Assembly: GCA_012514975.1 (NCBI GenBank)
Contig: JAAYZF010000136.1
Coordinates: 1-39,002, forward strand
Source: a bacterium
GTDB taxonomy: Bacteria; Auribacterota; UBA3054; JAAYZF01
Reading direction: 5' to 3'
DNA length: 39,002 nt
Under the pieces are notes generated by a model. The model was not told the origin of the DNA, ran no database searches, and worked only from the letters and a program-made list of their open reading frames with translations. The position numbers and the translations under genes were made by a program. Position 1 is the first letter of the stretch, and each line of letters opens with the position of its first letter. Positions 1 through 6,992 of this stretch are shown piece by piece.

Positions 1-90
1 GGACAACAGGGCGGCTGCGGCGAAGAGGTTCAACATCGTGAAGAGCATGACATGCCGGCGAAAGCCATTGCGGACGAGCGTAACGTTCAT
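1..90 (-). CDS. Truncated gene, N-terminus only
   Basis: The first 30 codons of a minus-strand gene that continues beyond the left edge. It begins MNVTLVRNGFRRHV and runs into a hydrophobic stretch (about residues 14-29) resembling a signal peptide or first membrane helix after a basic N-region. The start is well supported: AAGGAGG lies a few bases upstream on the minus strand (about 95-102), and a near-consensus promoter sits at 136-164. It is divergent from the Lgt-like gene. The product cannot be identified from this fragment; export or membrane insertion is inferred only from the N-terminal pattern. Confidence 0.6.
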   Translation of the reverse strand, partial: MNVTLVRNGFRRHVMLFTMLNLFAAAALLS

Positions 91-109
91 ACCATCCTCC
101 TTGAGCAGG

Positions 110-138
110 TTGCATCGTACGACAACTGATGCTATAGT
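110..138 (+). promoter_or_regulatory. Sigma-70 promoter for the Lgt-like gene
   Basis: TTGCAT (110-115) and TATAGT (133-138) are separated by 17 bases. The predicted transcript would start near 145, about 50 bases before the start codon at 196. It overlaps the divergent promoter at 136-164. Confidence 0.6.
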
Positions 139-164
139 ATACCAGTTCCTGACGGGCGCGTCAA
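136..164 (-). promoter_or_regulatory. Sigma-70 promoter for the truncated minus-strand gene
   Basis: On the minus strand TTGACG (164-159) is followed after exactly 17 bases by TATACT (141-136), with TGG just before it, giving an extended -10. Its -10 overlaps the -10 of the opposing promoter at 110-138 because the shared sequence TATAGTATA is nearly self-complementary. The leader to the start codon at 90 would be about 40 bases. Confidence 0.7.
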
Positions 165-195
165 ACGACCGTGCCCTGTGCCGCGGAGGATGATC

Positions 196-1047
196 ATGCG
201 TGCGTTTGTTACAGAGGCGGACTTGTGGCTGCCGTGCGGCATCCTGGCAGGCTGGCTCATGGCAAGCCTGGCGGCCCGCGCGGCCGGTCTGAGCGCCCGG
301 CAGACGCATGGCCTGGTCCTTGGCGGCCTGCTCACGGTCTATGCGACATCGGTGCTGTTCACTGCCGCGACGGCCGGGCACACAGCAGCCGAGGGCTGGC
401 ATGAATGGCTGCGACCGCGCAGCGGCGTCTTCGTCGCGCTTGCCGCGCTTTCCCTCTATGCGGCGGTCTTCTGCCGGTGGCAGCGAGTGTCATTCAGGCA
501 TGTTGCTGACATTGGCGCGCCTGCTTTCCTGCTTGTCATCGCCTGTGCGCGTGTTGGCTGCTTTGTGCGCGGGTGCTGCTGGGGCGACGTCTGTTGCGAC
601 CCTGCGCAGGTGGCGGGGCTGAGCAATGCCGATGCGGCGTGCGTATACACGATTCCGGCGCTGTGCGCCAGCGCATGGCCGCTGGCGGTGATCTTTCCGC
701 GAGGCAGCATGGCCTACATGCAGCATGCCATGCTGGGGCTGCTCCCCGGGCCGCAGGCGCACTCGCTGCCGTGCCACCCGGTGCAATTGTATGAAGCGGC
801 CGTGGCGGCGTGCCTTGCGGTGGCGGCGCTGTGGCTGTTGCCGCGCCGGCGGTTCCCGGTGCAGGTTGCCACGTTGTGTCTTGCCGGGTACGCGCTCGCG
901 CGGTTCGCGCTTGAATTCGTTCGTGCGGATCATGCAATCATTTGGTGGCGCTTCACGGCTGCACAGATGGCGAGTCTGGCATGCGCGGCGGTTGCGATGG
1001 GCTGGTACTGGCGGGCCGCGCGGCAGGCGGGGAGAAGCCGGAGATGA
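196..1047 (+). CDS. Divergent prolipoprotein diacylglyceryl transferase (Lgt) family membrane protein
   Basis: A 283-residue, multi-span membrane protein of the Lgt family, whose known members transfer diacylglycerol from phosphatidylglycerol to the lipobox cysteine of prolipoproteins. Visible family marks are ARVGCFVRGCCWG near residue 118, HPVQLYEAA near 195 and the C-terminal RFALEFVRAD. The usual RxGNFxNGE core is altered: the Asn after RxG is Cys and the motif is cysteine-rich, a form met in Lgt-like paralogs. Catalytic equivalence is therefore uncertain. The start at 196 is preferred over 178 because GGAGG (185-189) lies 6 bases before it. The gene has its own promoter, and a likely bidirectional terminator follows at 1082-1114. 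Confidence 0.75.
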   Translation: MRAFVTEADLWLPCGILAGWLMASLAARAAGLSARQTHGLVLGGLLTVYATSVLFTAATAGHTAAEGWHEWLRPRSGVFVALAALSLYAAVFCRWQRVSFRHVADIGAPAFLLVIACARVGCFVRGCCWGDVCCDPAQVAGLSNADAACVYTIPALCASAWPLAVIFPRGSMAYMQHAMLGLLPGPQAHSLPCHPVQLYEAAVAACLAVAALWLLPRRRFPVQVATLCLAGYALARFALEFVRADHAIIWWRFTAAQMASLACAAVAMGWYWRAARQAGRSRR

Positions 1048-1081
1048 GGCCACCCGTGCTGCACCGGGATACCCCGTAAAA

Positions 1082-1114
1082 ACAACGCCGGCGCGTTGCC
1101 GCGCCGGCGCTTGT
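1082..1114 (-). terminator. Intrinsic terminator of the PEP-CTERM gene
   Basis: A perfect 10-bp GC-rich stem (1086-1095 with 1100-1109) with a 4-base loop. It can be extended by four A-T/C-G pairs around one bulged base. Read on the minus strand it is followed by TTGTTTTTAC, a U-rich tail, about 20 bases after the PEP-CTERM stop. On the plus strand it could also end Lgt-like transcripts, though the tail there is poorer in T. Confidence 0.75.
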
Positions 1115-1136
1115 CTTCAAAGCATGTGCGCGCGCC

Positions 1137-2402
1137 CTACCTGCGGCGGCGTATGAGCAGCCCGAGAACGCCTGCCGCGACCAGCGTCACCGCCGGCTCG
1201 GGCACGGCGATGATGCCCACCCGGTTGTTCGCGTAGTCGTAGATGACCTCGCCAAGGAGGCCGGGGATGTAGCTGACGCTGTTGAACTCGAGGTCGGCGA
1301 CCATGCGGTTGGACACCAGGAACCAGTTGGTGTTCTGGCCCGTGCCCGCGCCTTCGACGACCAGGTTGATGTTGCTCAGGACAATCGTGCTCGCGGCATC
1401 GAGGTTCGCGAACGTCAGGATGTCGTGGTCGGCAGGGCTGGTCTCGATGTGCAGCGTCACCGGCGTGCCGTTCGTGCCGAAGTAGAGCGTGCCGCTGTCG
1501 CGGCGGAGCGCGAGTTCGCCGACGCTGAAGCCCGGGCGGACGTCGCCGACGAAGTAATAGCTCTTGAAGATTGTGTGCAGCGTGCCGGTGCCGCTGACGC
1601 TGCCGTTGAAGATGGTGTGGTACCATTTCGTGGTGACGTAGCCCTGGCCGTTGACCGTAAGTTTGTCGAGCGCCTTGTAGGGCGCGTTGCCGTTGTTGAA
1701 CAGCCAGCCGCCCTCAAGCACGATGCTGGCCGGAATGGCCGGCTGCACGGTGCCGTAGTCATACGTGATCCACGCACCCGGCCTGGCGATGAGCGTCGCG
1801 GCGTGCAGATTCGCCGGGCTGTTGCAGTACAGCTCGCCCTGGTTGACGGTGATCGTGCCCGAGTATTCGCCCGTCTGGCTGGCGCGCAACTGGCCGGGGC
1901 CGTATTTGTTGATCGGCGCGGCGCCGTATACGGCGGCAGTGATTTCTATGCGTGCAGCAGCGTTGGACACGGTGATGTCCGTCGGGGAAACGATGTTCAG
2001 GTTGTGCCCGCTGATCATCAGAGGAGGCGTGTTCGAGACGAAGCTGTCATCGAGAATGATCGCCGCATTGCCGCTGGTGTTCTCCATGAACAGCCCGTTG
2101 GCAAGGTAGGTGTTGATTCTCACCTCGTACCGGTTCGTCTGTGCCGTGCAGCGGATGACGGCGCACGTGTAGTAATCGTTCACGTTCAGCTCGACCGTGC
2201 GTACGCCCGCATACTCGTCGAGATCGACGAACTCGGCCACGTCGCCTGCCTGGCGCGGGAAGCCGGGGACGGACCAGATGCCGCTCGCGTCCCAATACTG
2301 CAACGCTGTTGCCGTGTTAGTCCAGGTGAAATCCTCCGCCGGCACGGGCGCGACGAGGAGGAACACTGCGAAGACGGCGATGAGAATCACTTTTGGTTGC
2401 AT
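1137..2402 (-). CDS. PEP-CTERM anchored exported beta-rich protein
   Basis: A 421-residue exported protein. Residues 1-22 form a signal peptide ending near VPAED. The middle is rich in Asn, Thr, Gly and alternating hydrophobic residues, like autotransporter-associated beta-strand repeat proteins. The C-terminus has the full sorting signal: the VPEP motif, a hydrophobic helix and a final RRRR. In known systems exosortase (EpsH/XrtA family) recognises this tail and anchors the protein at the surface of exopolysaccharide-producing Gram-negatives. No exosortase gene is in the window. GGGAG precedes the ATG and an almost perfect promoter lies at 2441-2469. The gene is monocistronic and ends at a terminator. 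Its ligand or function is unknown. Confidence 0.85.
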   Translation of the reverse strand: MQPKVILIAVFAVFLLVAPVPAEDFTWTNTATALQYWDASGIWSVPGFPRQAGDVAEFVDLDEYAGVRTVELNVNDYYTCAVIRCTAQTNRYEVRINTYLANGLFMENTSGNAAIILDDSFVSNTPPLMISGHNLNIVSPTDITVSNAAARIEITAAVYGAAPINKYGPGQLRASQTGEYSGTITVNQGELYCNSPANLHAATLIARPGAWITYDYGTVQPAIPASIVLEGGWLFNNGNAPYKALDKLTVNGQGYVTTKWYHTIFNGSVSGTGTLHTIFKSYYFVGDVRPGFSVGELALRRDSGTLYFGTNGTPVTLHIETSPADHDILTFANLDAASTIVLSNINLVVEGAGTGQNTNWFLVSNRMVADLEFNSVSYIPGLLGEVIYDYANNRVGIIAVPEPAVTLVAAGVLGLLIRRRR

Positions 2403-2440
2403 GGCATCTCTCCCGTGAGGTTAGAGCACAACAATGCGTC

Positions 2441-2469
2441 ACTATACCATATATGTCATGGCCTGTCAA
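2441..2469 (-). promoter_or_regulatory. Consensus sigma-70 promoter of the PEP-CTERM gene
   Basis: On the minus strand TTGACA (2469-2464), a 17-base spacer and TATAGT (2446-2441) match the consensus almost perfectly, and TGG precedes the -10. The predicted leader is about 30 bases. Confidence 0.8.
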
Positions 2470-2548
2470 GGGGAGTCGTGCGAATTTCTCTGAAATTCCG
2501 ATATAAAGTCTGGCGAGGTTGACACGTGTTCGCCGGCGCACGGGGTAC

Positions 2549-2630
2549 GACGTGACTCCAGTCACGTCAACACGCGGGACACGCGCGTCTGGCTGACACG
2601 TTGATGCGGCGTGTGGCCACGACTGGAGTC
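2549..2630. repeat. Nested inverted repeats in the 2403-2823 intergenic region
   Basis: Two nested structures are visible. A 9-bp perfect palindrome GACGTGACT/AGTCACGTC spans 2549-2568. A larger imperfect hairpin pairs 2554-2575 with 2609-2630; its outer 10 bases GACTCCAGTC and GACTGGAGTC are perfect and about 18 of 22 positions pair. No open reading frame of note lies here. The 420-bp region otherwise holds the two divergent promoters at 2441-2469 and 2749-2778. Confidence 0.6.
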
Positions 2631-2748
2631 GCCGCCTGCCGCCGGACGCGCGCCCTAATGCCGAGACCATCATGCCGCAGACCTGCCGGATGGGCCGAGG
2701 GCTTGCACCCTCGTATCGGCATTCCAGCAGGTGCGTTCCACACCTCAT

Positions 2749-2778
2749 TTGACACGCCGCCCACAAATACGATACCAT
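2749..2778 (+). promoter_or_regulatory. Probable promoter of the cytochrome c/heme cluster
   Basis: A perfect TTGACA (2749-2754) is followed by GATACC after 16 bases or TACCAT after 18 bases. The predicted start near 2784 leaves a leader of about 40 bases before the ATG at 2824. The -10 is less certain than the -35. Confidence 0.5.
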
Positions 2779-2823
2779 AGCAACAGTTCCACTCTGCCAT
2801 CACTTGCGGGAGAACGGTTCGTC

Positions 2824-3951
2824 ATGGCGTCCGGCATGAAGCCAGCAATAGAGACTGACGGCCCGCGGGCGCTTGCCTGCCGTGTCTGCCCGCGTGCGGG
2901 CTGCGACGACGTGTACGCACACGCAACGCTGCGGGATTTTGGATCGCCGCGCGAGATGTTCCACGCGCTGGCGGCCCTGGCGGCCATGCAGCGCGTCCGC
3001 GTGGTGTCGCTCGAAGCGCTCGGCATGGCGAACGAGCGCGGCCAGGGGCGCGCGCTGCTCGAACAGGCATTCGAGGGCGTTGACTTTCCGGTCACGTGGC
3101 TTGACGAGGGCGCGGCCTCGACGCCGCACCTTGCGGGCGTCGTGATGCACGCCGTCGCCGGCGCCGCCGTCAAGCGCCTGAAGCTGCGTGGCCGCACGGT
3201 CGGTTCCGTCTACGACGACGGCGCGGCAACGTACTGCATCCTGCGAGACCTGCGGCCGGAAGACACGTCGCTGCCGCGCGGGCAGCAGGCGCGGATTGTT
3301 TTCGATGACATGGTGGCCGCGTTGCGCCTTGCGGGCATGGCATTCGCGGATGTCGTTCGCACATGGTTCTGGAACGACCGGATGCTCGAATGGTACGATG
3401 AATTCAACGCGGTGCGCACTGCGTTCTTCAACGAGCACCGCGTCTTCGACGGGCTGCTCCCGGCAAGCACGGGCATCGGCGCGCACAACGCCGCCGGCGC
3501 GGCCGTGGTCGCCGGCCTGATGGCCATGCAGCCGAAAGGGAAGGCAGTGCGCGTCTCCGCCGTCGATTCGCCCCTCCAGTGCGCCGCAACGGAATACGGC
3601 AGCTCCTTCAGCCGCGCCACCGAGATCGAGACGCCGGCCTATCGCCACCTGTTTGTCTCCGGCACGGCAAGCATTACGCCCGGCGGCGAGACGATGCATC
3701 CTGGCGATGGCGCGAAGCAGATTGGCAGGACGATGGACGTGGTCGAGGCCATCCTCGCGAGCCGCGGCATGGCCTGGGGCGACGTGGCGAGCGCGGTGTG
3801 CTATTGCCGGCATGCGGCGTGTGCGGCGCAGTTCGACCGCTGGTGCGCGGCGCGCGGCATTGCATCGTTTCCGCATGTCGCGGCGAATTTCGTGGTGTGC
3901 CGCGACGACCTCGAGTTTGAAATCGAGCTGGATGCCTCTGTCTCACAATGA
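2824..3951 (+). CDS. Two-domain RidA-superfamily protein, chorismatase-like
   Basis: A 375-residue protein whose second half resembles the RidA/YjgF fold as found in the FkbO/Hyg5/XanB2 chorismatases, which are built from two RidA-like domains. The recognisable block is RTWFWNDR near residue 180, then a YDEFNAVRTAFF segment and LPASTGIG, matching the conserved core of that family as I remember it. Chorismatases convert chorismate to hydroxybenzoates or dihydroxycyclohexadiene carboxylate; whether this protein does so cannot be read here, and a general RidA-like role remains possible. The start at 2824 has GGGAG 15 bases upstream, so the ribosome site is spaced widely. Its stop overlaps the resB start (ATGA), linking it to cytochrome c assembly. 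Confidence 0.6.
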   Translation: MASGMKPAIETDGPRALACRVCPRAGCDDVYAHATLRDFGSPREMFHALAALAAMQRVRVVSLEALGMANERGQGRALLEQAFEGVDFPVTWLDEGAASTPHLAGVVMHAVAGAAVKRLKLRGRTVGSVYDDGAATYCILRDLRPEDTSLPRGQQARIVFDDMVAALRLAGMAFADVVRTWFWNDRMLEWYDEFNAVRTAFFNEHRVFDGLLPASTGIGAHNAAGAAVVAGLMAMQPKGKAVRVSAVDSPLQCAATEYGSSFSRATEIETPAYRHLFVSGTASITPGGETMHPGDGAKQIGRTMDVVEAILASRGMAWGDVASAVCYCRHAACAAQFDRWCAARGIASFPHVAANFVVCRDDLEFEIELDASVSQ

Positions 3952-4805
3952 CACGCGCGATGCACATCGGCACAGGCGTCATGGCGCTCGGCACGGCGTT
4001 CCTCCTTGCCGGCGCCTTCCCCGTTGACGGCGGGAAGCAGACGGCTGTCTTCCATTCGCCCGCGTTCATCGCCGTCTGCGTCGCGCTCTGCCTTTTGCTT
4101 CTGCTGTGCTGCTGGCAGCGGCGGCGGGCGTGGCGGCAGATCGGCTTTCATCTCTGCCATCTCGGCGTCGTACTCGCGCTTGCCGGCGCCGCCATCGACC
4201 ATTTCCGCAGCGTGAGCGGTGAAGTGCAGCTTCCCGTCGGCGCGTCCTTTGAAGCCACGCGCATGCCGGGGCCGGGGGGCGTGCCCGTCGTGTTCGGCTT
4301 TGGCATTGCGGCGACGAATTTCCATGTGATCCTCTATCCGCCGGACTACATCCTCTTCAAGAAGAACCAGGAGCGGCTCGTGCGCGGCGACACCTATCGC
4401 GTCGCTGCCGACGGCACCGTGGCCGCCGGACCGTACGGCCGTGTCTCCGCCGACAGGCTGCGCAACGCTGACGGCACATGGGCCGAGATGGTCATGGTGG
4501 CCGACGGCGTCGCGCTGCGGAAAAGCCGGCAGACGCCGCGATCATTCGAGGCAGTGCTGCGCATCACGAGCCACGGCAGGCCTGACCGGTACGAGCGCCT
4601 TGCGGTGAATCATCCCGTTGCGGCACATGGCTGGCGGTTCTACCTCGTGTCATACGATGATGAACCGGCGCTGCACGTCGTGCTCAATGCGCGCTGGGCG
4701 CCTGGCCGCGCGTGCGCGATGGCGGGCATCTGGCTCTTGATTGCCGGCACGCCGCTGCTGTGCTTCCGCGGCCGCGCGGCGGGGGAGGTGGGCGATGCAT
4801 GTTAA
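3948..4805 (+). CDS. resB: ResB/Ccs1-family cytochrome c biogenesis protein
   Basis: A 285-residue membrane protein of system II cytochrome c maturation. With the CcsA/ResC partner it forms the synthetase that carries heme across the membrane and attaches it to CXXCH apocytochromes. Hydrophobic segments are near residues 8-25, 38-56 and 64-84 (with FHLCHLGVVLALAGA), followed by a large extracytoplasmic domain and a last helix near 245-263. The segment NHPVAAHGWRFYLVSYD is typical of the ResB domain. The protein is short for the family. The start codon overlaps the previous stop (ATGA); a second ATG at 3960 is possible. The stop overlaps the next gene by 11 bases. Confidence 0.8.
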   Translation: MTRAMHIGTGVMALGTAFLLAGAFPVDGGKQTAVFHSPAFIAVCVALCLLLLLCCWQRRRAWRQIGFHLCHLGVVLALAGAAIDHFRSVSGEVQLPVGASFEATRMPGPGGVPVVFGFGIAATNFHVILYPPDYILFKKNQERLVRGDTYRVAADGTVAAGPYGRVSADRLRNADGTWAEMVMVADGVALRKSRQTPRSFEAVLRITSHGRPDRYERLAVNHPVAAHGWRFYLVSYDDEPALHVVLNARWAPGRACAMAGIWLLIAGTPLLCFRGRAAGEVGDAC

Positions 4806-5601
4806 TGAAGCAGTGAAGACGCTGATCTGTGTTGCGGCGGCCGCGTATGCCACGGCGGGCTTCGCGTTCGCCTTCCGCCGCATGCGCGCCGGCTTCGCCG
4901 CCCTGGCGGCAGGCTGGCTTGTCAACGCGGCGGTCATCGCCGTCAACTGGACTGTCGCCGGCACGCCGCCGCTGGGCAGCATGTATCATGTGCTCGTCGT
5001 GCTCGCCGTGTGCTTGCCGCCGCTCTACCTGTTCCTGGCGGTGCGCGACCGGCTGACGTGGCTGCATGCGTATTTCGCGTTCGCATCGGTGGCGCCGCTT
5101 GTGGGCGCGTTGTGCATGAACCCGGACACGCTGTGGAGGCGCATGCCTGCCTTGCAGTCGGCGTGGTTCGTGCCGCACGTGCTGGCGTACATGCTGTCGT
5201 ACGCGCTTGCGGCGGTGGCGGTGGTGCTGGCCGTGACGGGCATGGTGCGCGGGCGGGCCGGCGCGGCCGGCTGCGCGGTTGCGAGGCCGCGCGGGTATGA
5301 CGTCGCCGCGCATCGCATCCTCCTGCTCGGCTTCCCGTTCATGACGTTCGGCCTGCTCTCGGGCATGATCTGGGCTGACCAGGCATGGAGCGCATACTGG
5401 TCGTGGGACCCGAAGGAAGTCTGGTCGCTGATCACGTGGATGCTGTATCTCGTTTACTTCCACTGCCGGAAGTCGGCGTCGCTGCGAACGTGGGCGAACG
5501 CGGCGCACTGTCTTGCGTTCGCCGCATTGCTTACGACGTTTCTCCTTGTGAACCTGCTGCCGAAACTCTCGAGCGCGCTGCACAGCTACGCAACGTCGTG
5601 A
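4795..5601 (+). CDS. ccsA: CcsA/ResC cytochrome c synthase subunit (heme handling)
   Basis: A 268-residue polytopic membrane protein with the tryptophan-rich WWD signature AYWSWDPKEVWSLITW, preceded by WADQAW, which presents heme to apocytochrome c in CcmC/CcmF/CcsA proteins. About eight hydrophobic helices are apparent, with conserved histidines before and after the WWD loop (for example FVPHVLAY and the final ALHSY). The start at 4795 has GGGGGAGGTG at 4781-4790 and overlaps resB by 11 bases, so the two are translationally coupled. It is followed by a 218-bp gap holding a repeat and the ahbC promoter. Pairing with ResB confirms a system II pathway. Confidence 0.9.
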   Translation: MHVNEAVKTLICVAAAAYATAGFAFAFRRMRAGFAALAAGWLVNAAVIAVNWTVAGTPPLGSMYHVLVVLAVCLPPLYLFLAVRDRLTWLHAYFAFASVAPLVGALCMNPDTLWRRMPALQSAWFVPHVLAYMLSYALAAVAVVLAVTGMVRGRAGAAGCAVARPRGYDVAAHRILLLGFPFMTFGLLSGMIWADQAWSAYWSWDPKEVWSLITWMLYLVYFHCRKSASLRTWANAAHCLAFAALLTTFLLVNLLPKLSSALHSYATS

Positions 5602-5668
5602 GCGGCATCGCCATGCCGACGTGTGCCTTTCATCGCAGGACACTCCCTTTCATGCGGCACGCAATTGC

Positions 5669-5709
5669 AGACGCCGATTCCGCGGTTTGGGATCGGCGGT
5701 CGTCAACTG
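5669..5709. repeat. Interspersed hairpin repeat, copy 1
   Basis: A 41-bp stretch that recurs at 27700-27740 with about 35 of 41 identical bases. Its core can fold as GCCGATTCC paired with GGGATCGGC. It is nested in a wider inverted repeat: TTGCAGACG at the left and CGTCTGCAA at about 5734-5742 are perfect complements. A more distant relative lies near 8112-8150. Confidence 0.65.
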
Positions 5710-5784
5710 CCGCGGACCCACACGACCGGGTCCGCGTCTGCAATGGTGGGCAGCGATCCGGTGATCGCCTGGACGTCTGGCGGT

Positions 5785-5812
5785 TTGTTTTCACCGCGGG
5801 ATATGCTATCAT
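5785..5812 (+). promoter_or_regulatory. Probable promoter of ahbC, nearly leaderless
   Basis: TTGTTT (5785-5790), a 16-base spacer and TATCAT (5807-5812), with TGC before the -10 giving an extended -10 element. Transcription would start around 5818-5820, that is at or next to the ATG at 5820, and no Shine-Dalgarno sequence is visible. Confidence 0.45.
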
Positions 5813-5819
5813 AGTGGCA

Positions 5820-6992
5820 ATGGTAAGCATCTCGAAACTCTATCTCGGCCGGGCCGAGGCATCGGACCACCTGCGGTACAAGCGTCGCGCGGCGGGCGGC
5901 GCCGCGCACGGCTCGCTCGCGCGCAAACCCGTCGTGGTGTGGAACATCACGTCCGCCTGCAATCTCAAGTGCGTGCACTGCTACGCCGAGGTGCGGGATG
6001 CCGCGGGCGCGCAGGCGCTGTCGCACGCTGAAGGGCGCGCGCTGATTGACGATCTCGCCGCGTTCGGCGTGCCCGTGCTGCTCCTCTCGGGCGGCGAACC
6101 GCTCGCGCGGCCCGACGTGCTCGAGCTTGCCGCGTACGCAGCGGGCAAGGGCATGCGCGTCACGTTCTCGACCAACGGGACAATGATCGACCGCGCGTGG
6201 GCCGCGAGATTCAAGCAGATCGGCGTCGGCTATGTCGGCATCAGCCTCGATGGCCTGCGCGAGACGAACGACCGCTTCCGCGGCGTGCCCGGCGCGTTCG
6301 ACCGCGCGCTCGACGGCATACGCGCCTGCCGCGCCGAGGGCGTCAAGGTCGGCCTTCGCTATACGCTTACCAGGGCGAATCTCGAGGACCTGCCCGGCGT
6401 GTTCGACCTGATCGAGCAGGAGGACATCCCGCGCGCATGCTTCTACCACCTCGTCTACACCGGAAGGGGAAAAGACATCACTGAGCAAGACCTCACGCAC
6501 GACGACACACGCCGAGCGCTCGATCTCATCATCGACCGCACAGCCGCCATGCATCGCCAGGGCGCCACGCGCGAGATTCTCACCGTTGACAACCATGCCG
6601 ACGGGCCGTACCTCTATCTGCGCATGCTGCGCGAAAGGAATCCCGATGCGGAAAAGGTGCTCGACCTGCTCCGCATCAACGGCGGCAACAGCACCGGCGC
6701 GGGCATCGGCTGCGTCAGTTGGGACGGCACGGTGTATCCCGACCAGTTCTGGCGGACGCATCCGCTGGGCAACGTGACCACGCGGCCGTTCAGCGTGATC
6801 TGGACCGACCCGGCGGACACGCTGCTCGCGCAACTGCGCGACAAGAAAAGCCATGTCCCGCCCCGGTGCGCCGCCTGCCGCTTCCTCGATGTCTGCGGCG
6901 GCAATTTCCGCGCGCGCGGTGAGGCGGCCACGGGCGACCTTTGGGGCTTCGATCCTGCCTGCTATCTGACCGACGAGGAGATCGGCATCTGA
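5820..6992 (+). CDS. ahbC: 12,18-didecarboxysiroheme deacetylase AhbC (radical SAM)
   Basis: A 390-residue radical SAM enzyme of the NirJ/AhbC group. In the siroheme-dependent pathway AhbC removes two acetate side chains from didecarboxysiroheme to give iron-coproporphyrin III. The N-terminus MVSISKLYLG and KPVVVWNITSACNLKCVHCY are characteristic; the cluster cysteines are C47, C51 and C54, followed by the SAM-contact motif LSGGEPLARPD. A second cysteine set, CAACRFLDVCGG with a later Cys, closes the protein. The reading frame is open further upstream to 5385, but homology fixes the start at 5820. The stop overlaps the likely ahbD start. It could in principle be NirJ for heme d1, but no d1-specific genes are present and AhbD is adjacent. 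Confidence 0.85.
   Translation: MVSISKLYLGRAEASDHLRYKRRAAGGAAHGSLARKPVVVWNITSACNLKCVHCYAEVRDAAGAQALSHAEGRALIDDLAAFGVPVLLLSGGEPLARPDVLELAAYAAGKGMRVTFSTNGTMIDRAWAARFKQIGVGYVGISLDGLRETNDRFRGVPGAFDRALDGIRACRAEGVKVGLRYTLTRANLEDLPGVFDLIEQEDIPRACFYHLVYTGRGKDITEQDLTHDDTRRALDLIIDRTAAMHRQGATREILTVDNHADGPYLYLRMLRERNPDAEKVLDLLRINGGNSTGAGIGCVSWDGTVYPDQFWRTHPLGNVTTRPFSVIWTDPADTLLAQLRDKKSHVPPRCAACRFLDVCGGNFRARGEAATGDLWGFDPACYLTDEEIGI

Noticed and set aside
1425-2522. Plus-strand open frame opposite the PEP-CTERM gene
   Set aside because: The minus-strand gene has a signal peptide, a sorting tail, a consensus promoter and a terminator; this frame has none of these.
5385-5819. N-terminal extension of AhbC
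   Set aside because: The frame stays open because of GC content, but the extension overlaps ccsA out of frame, crosses an intergenic repeat and the promoter, and AhbC proteins start at MxSxSKLY.
5820-6992. NirJ of heme d1 synthesis
   Set aside because: AhbC and NirJ are close, but an AhbD gene is adjacent and no nirS, nirF or nirN is present, so the heme b route is the simpler reading.
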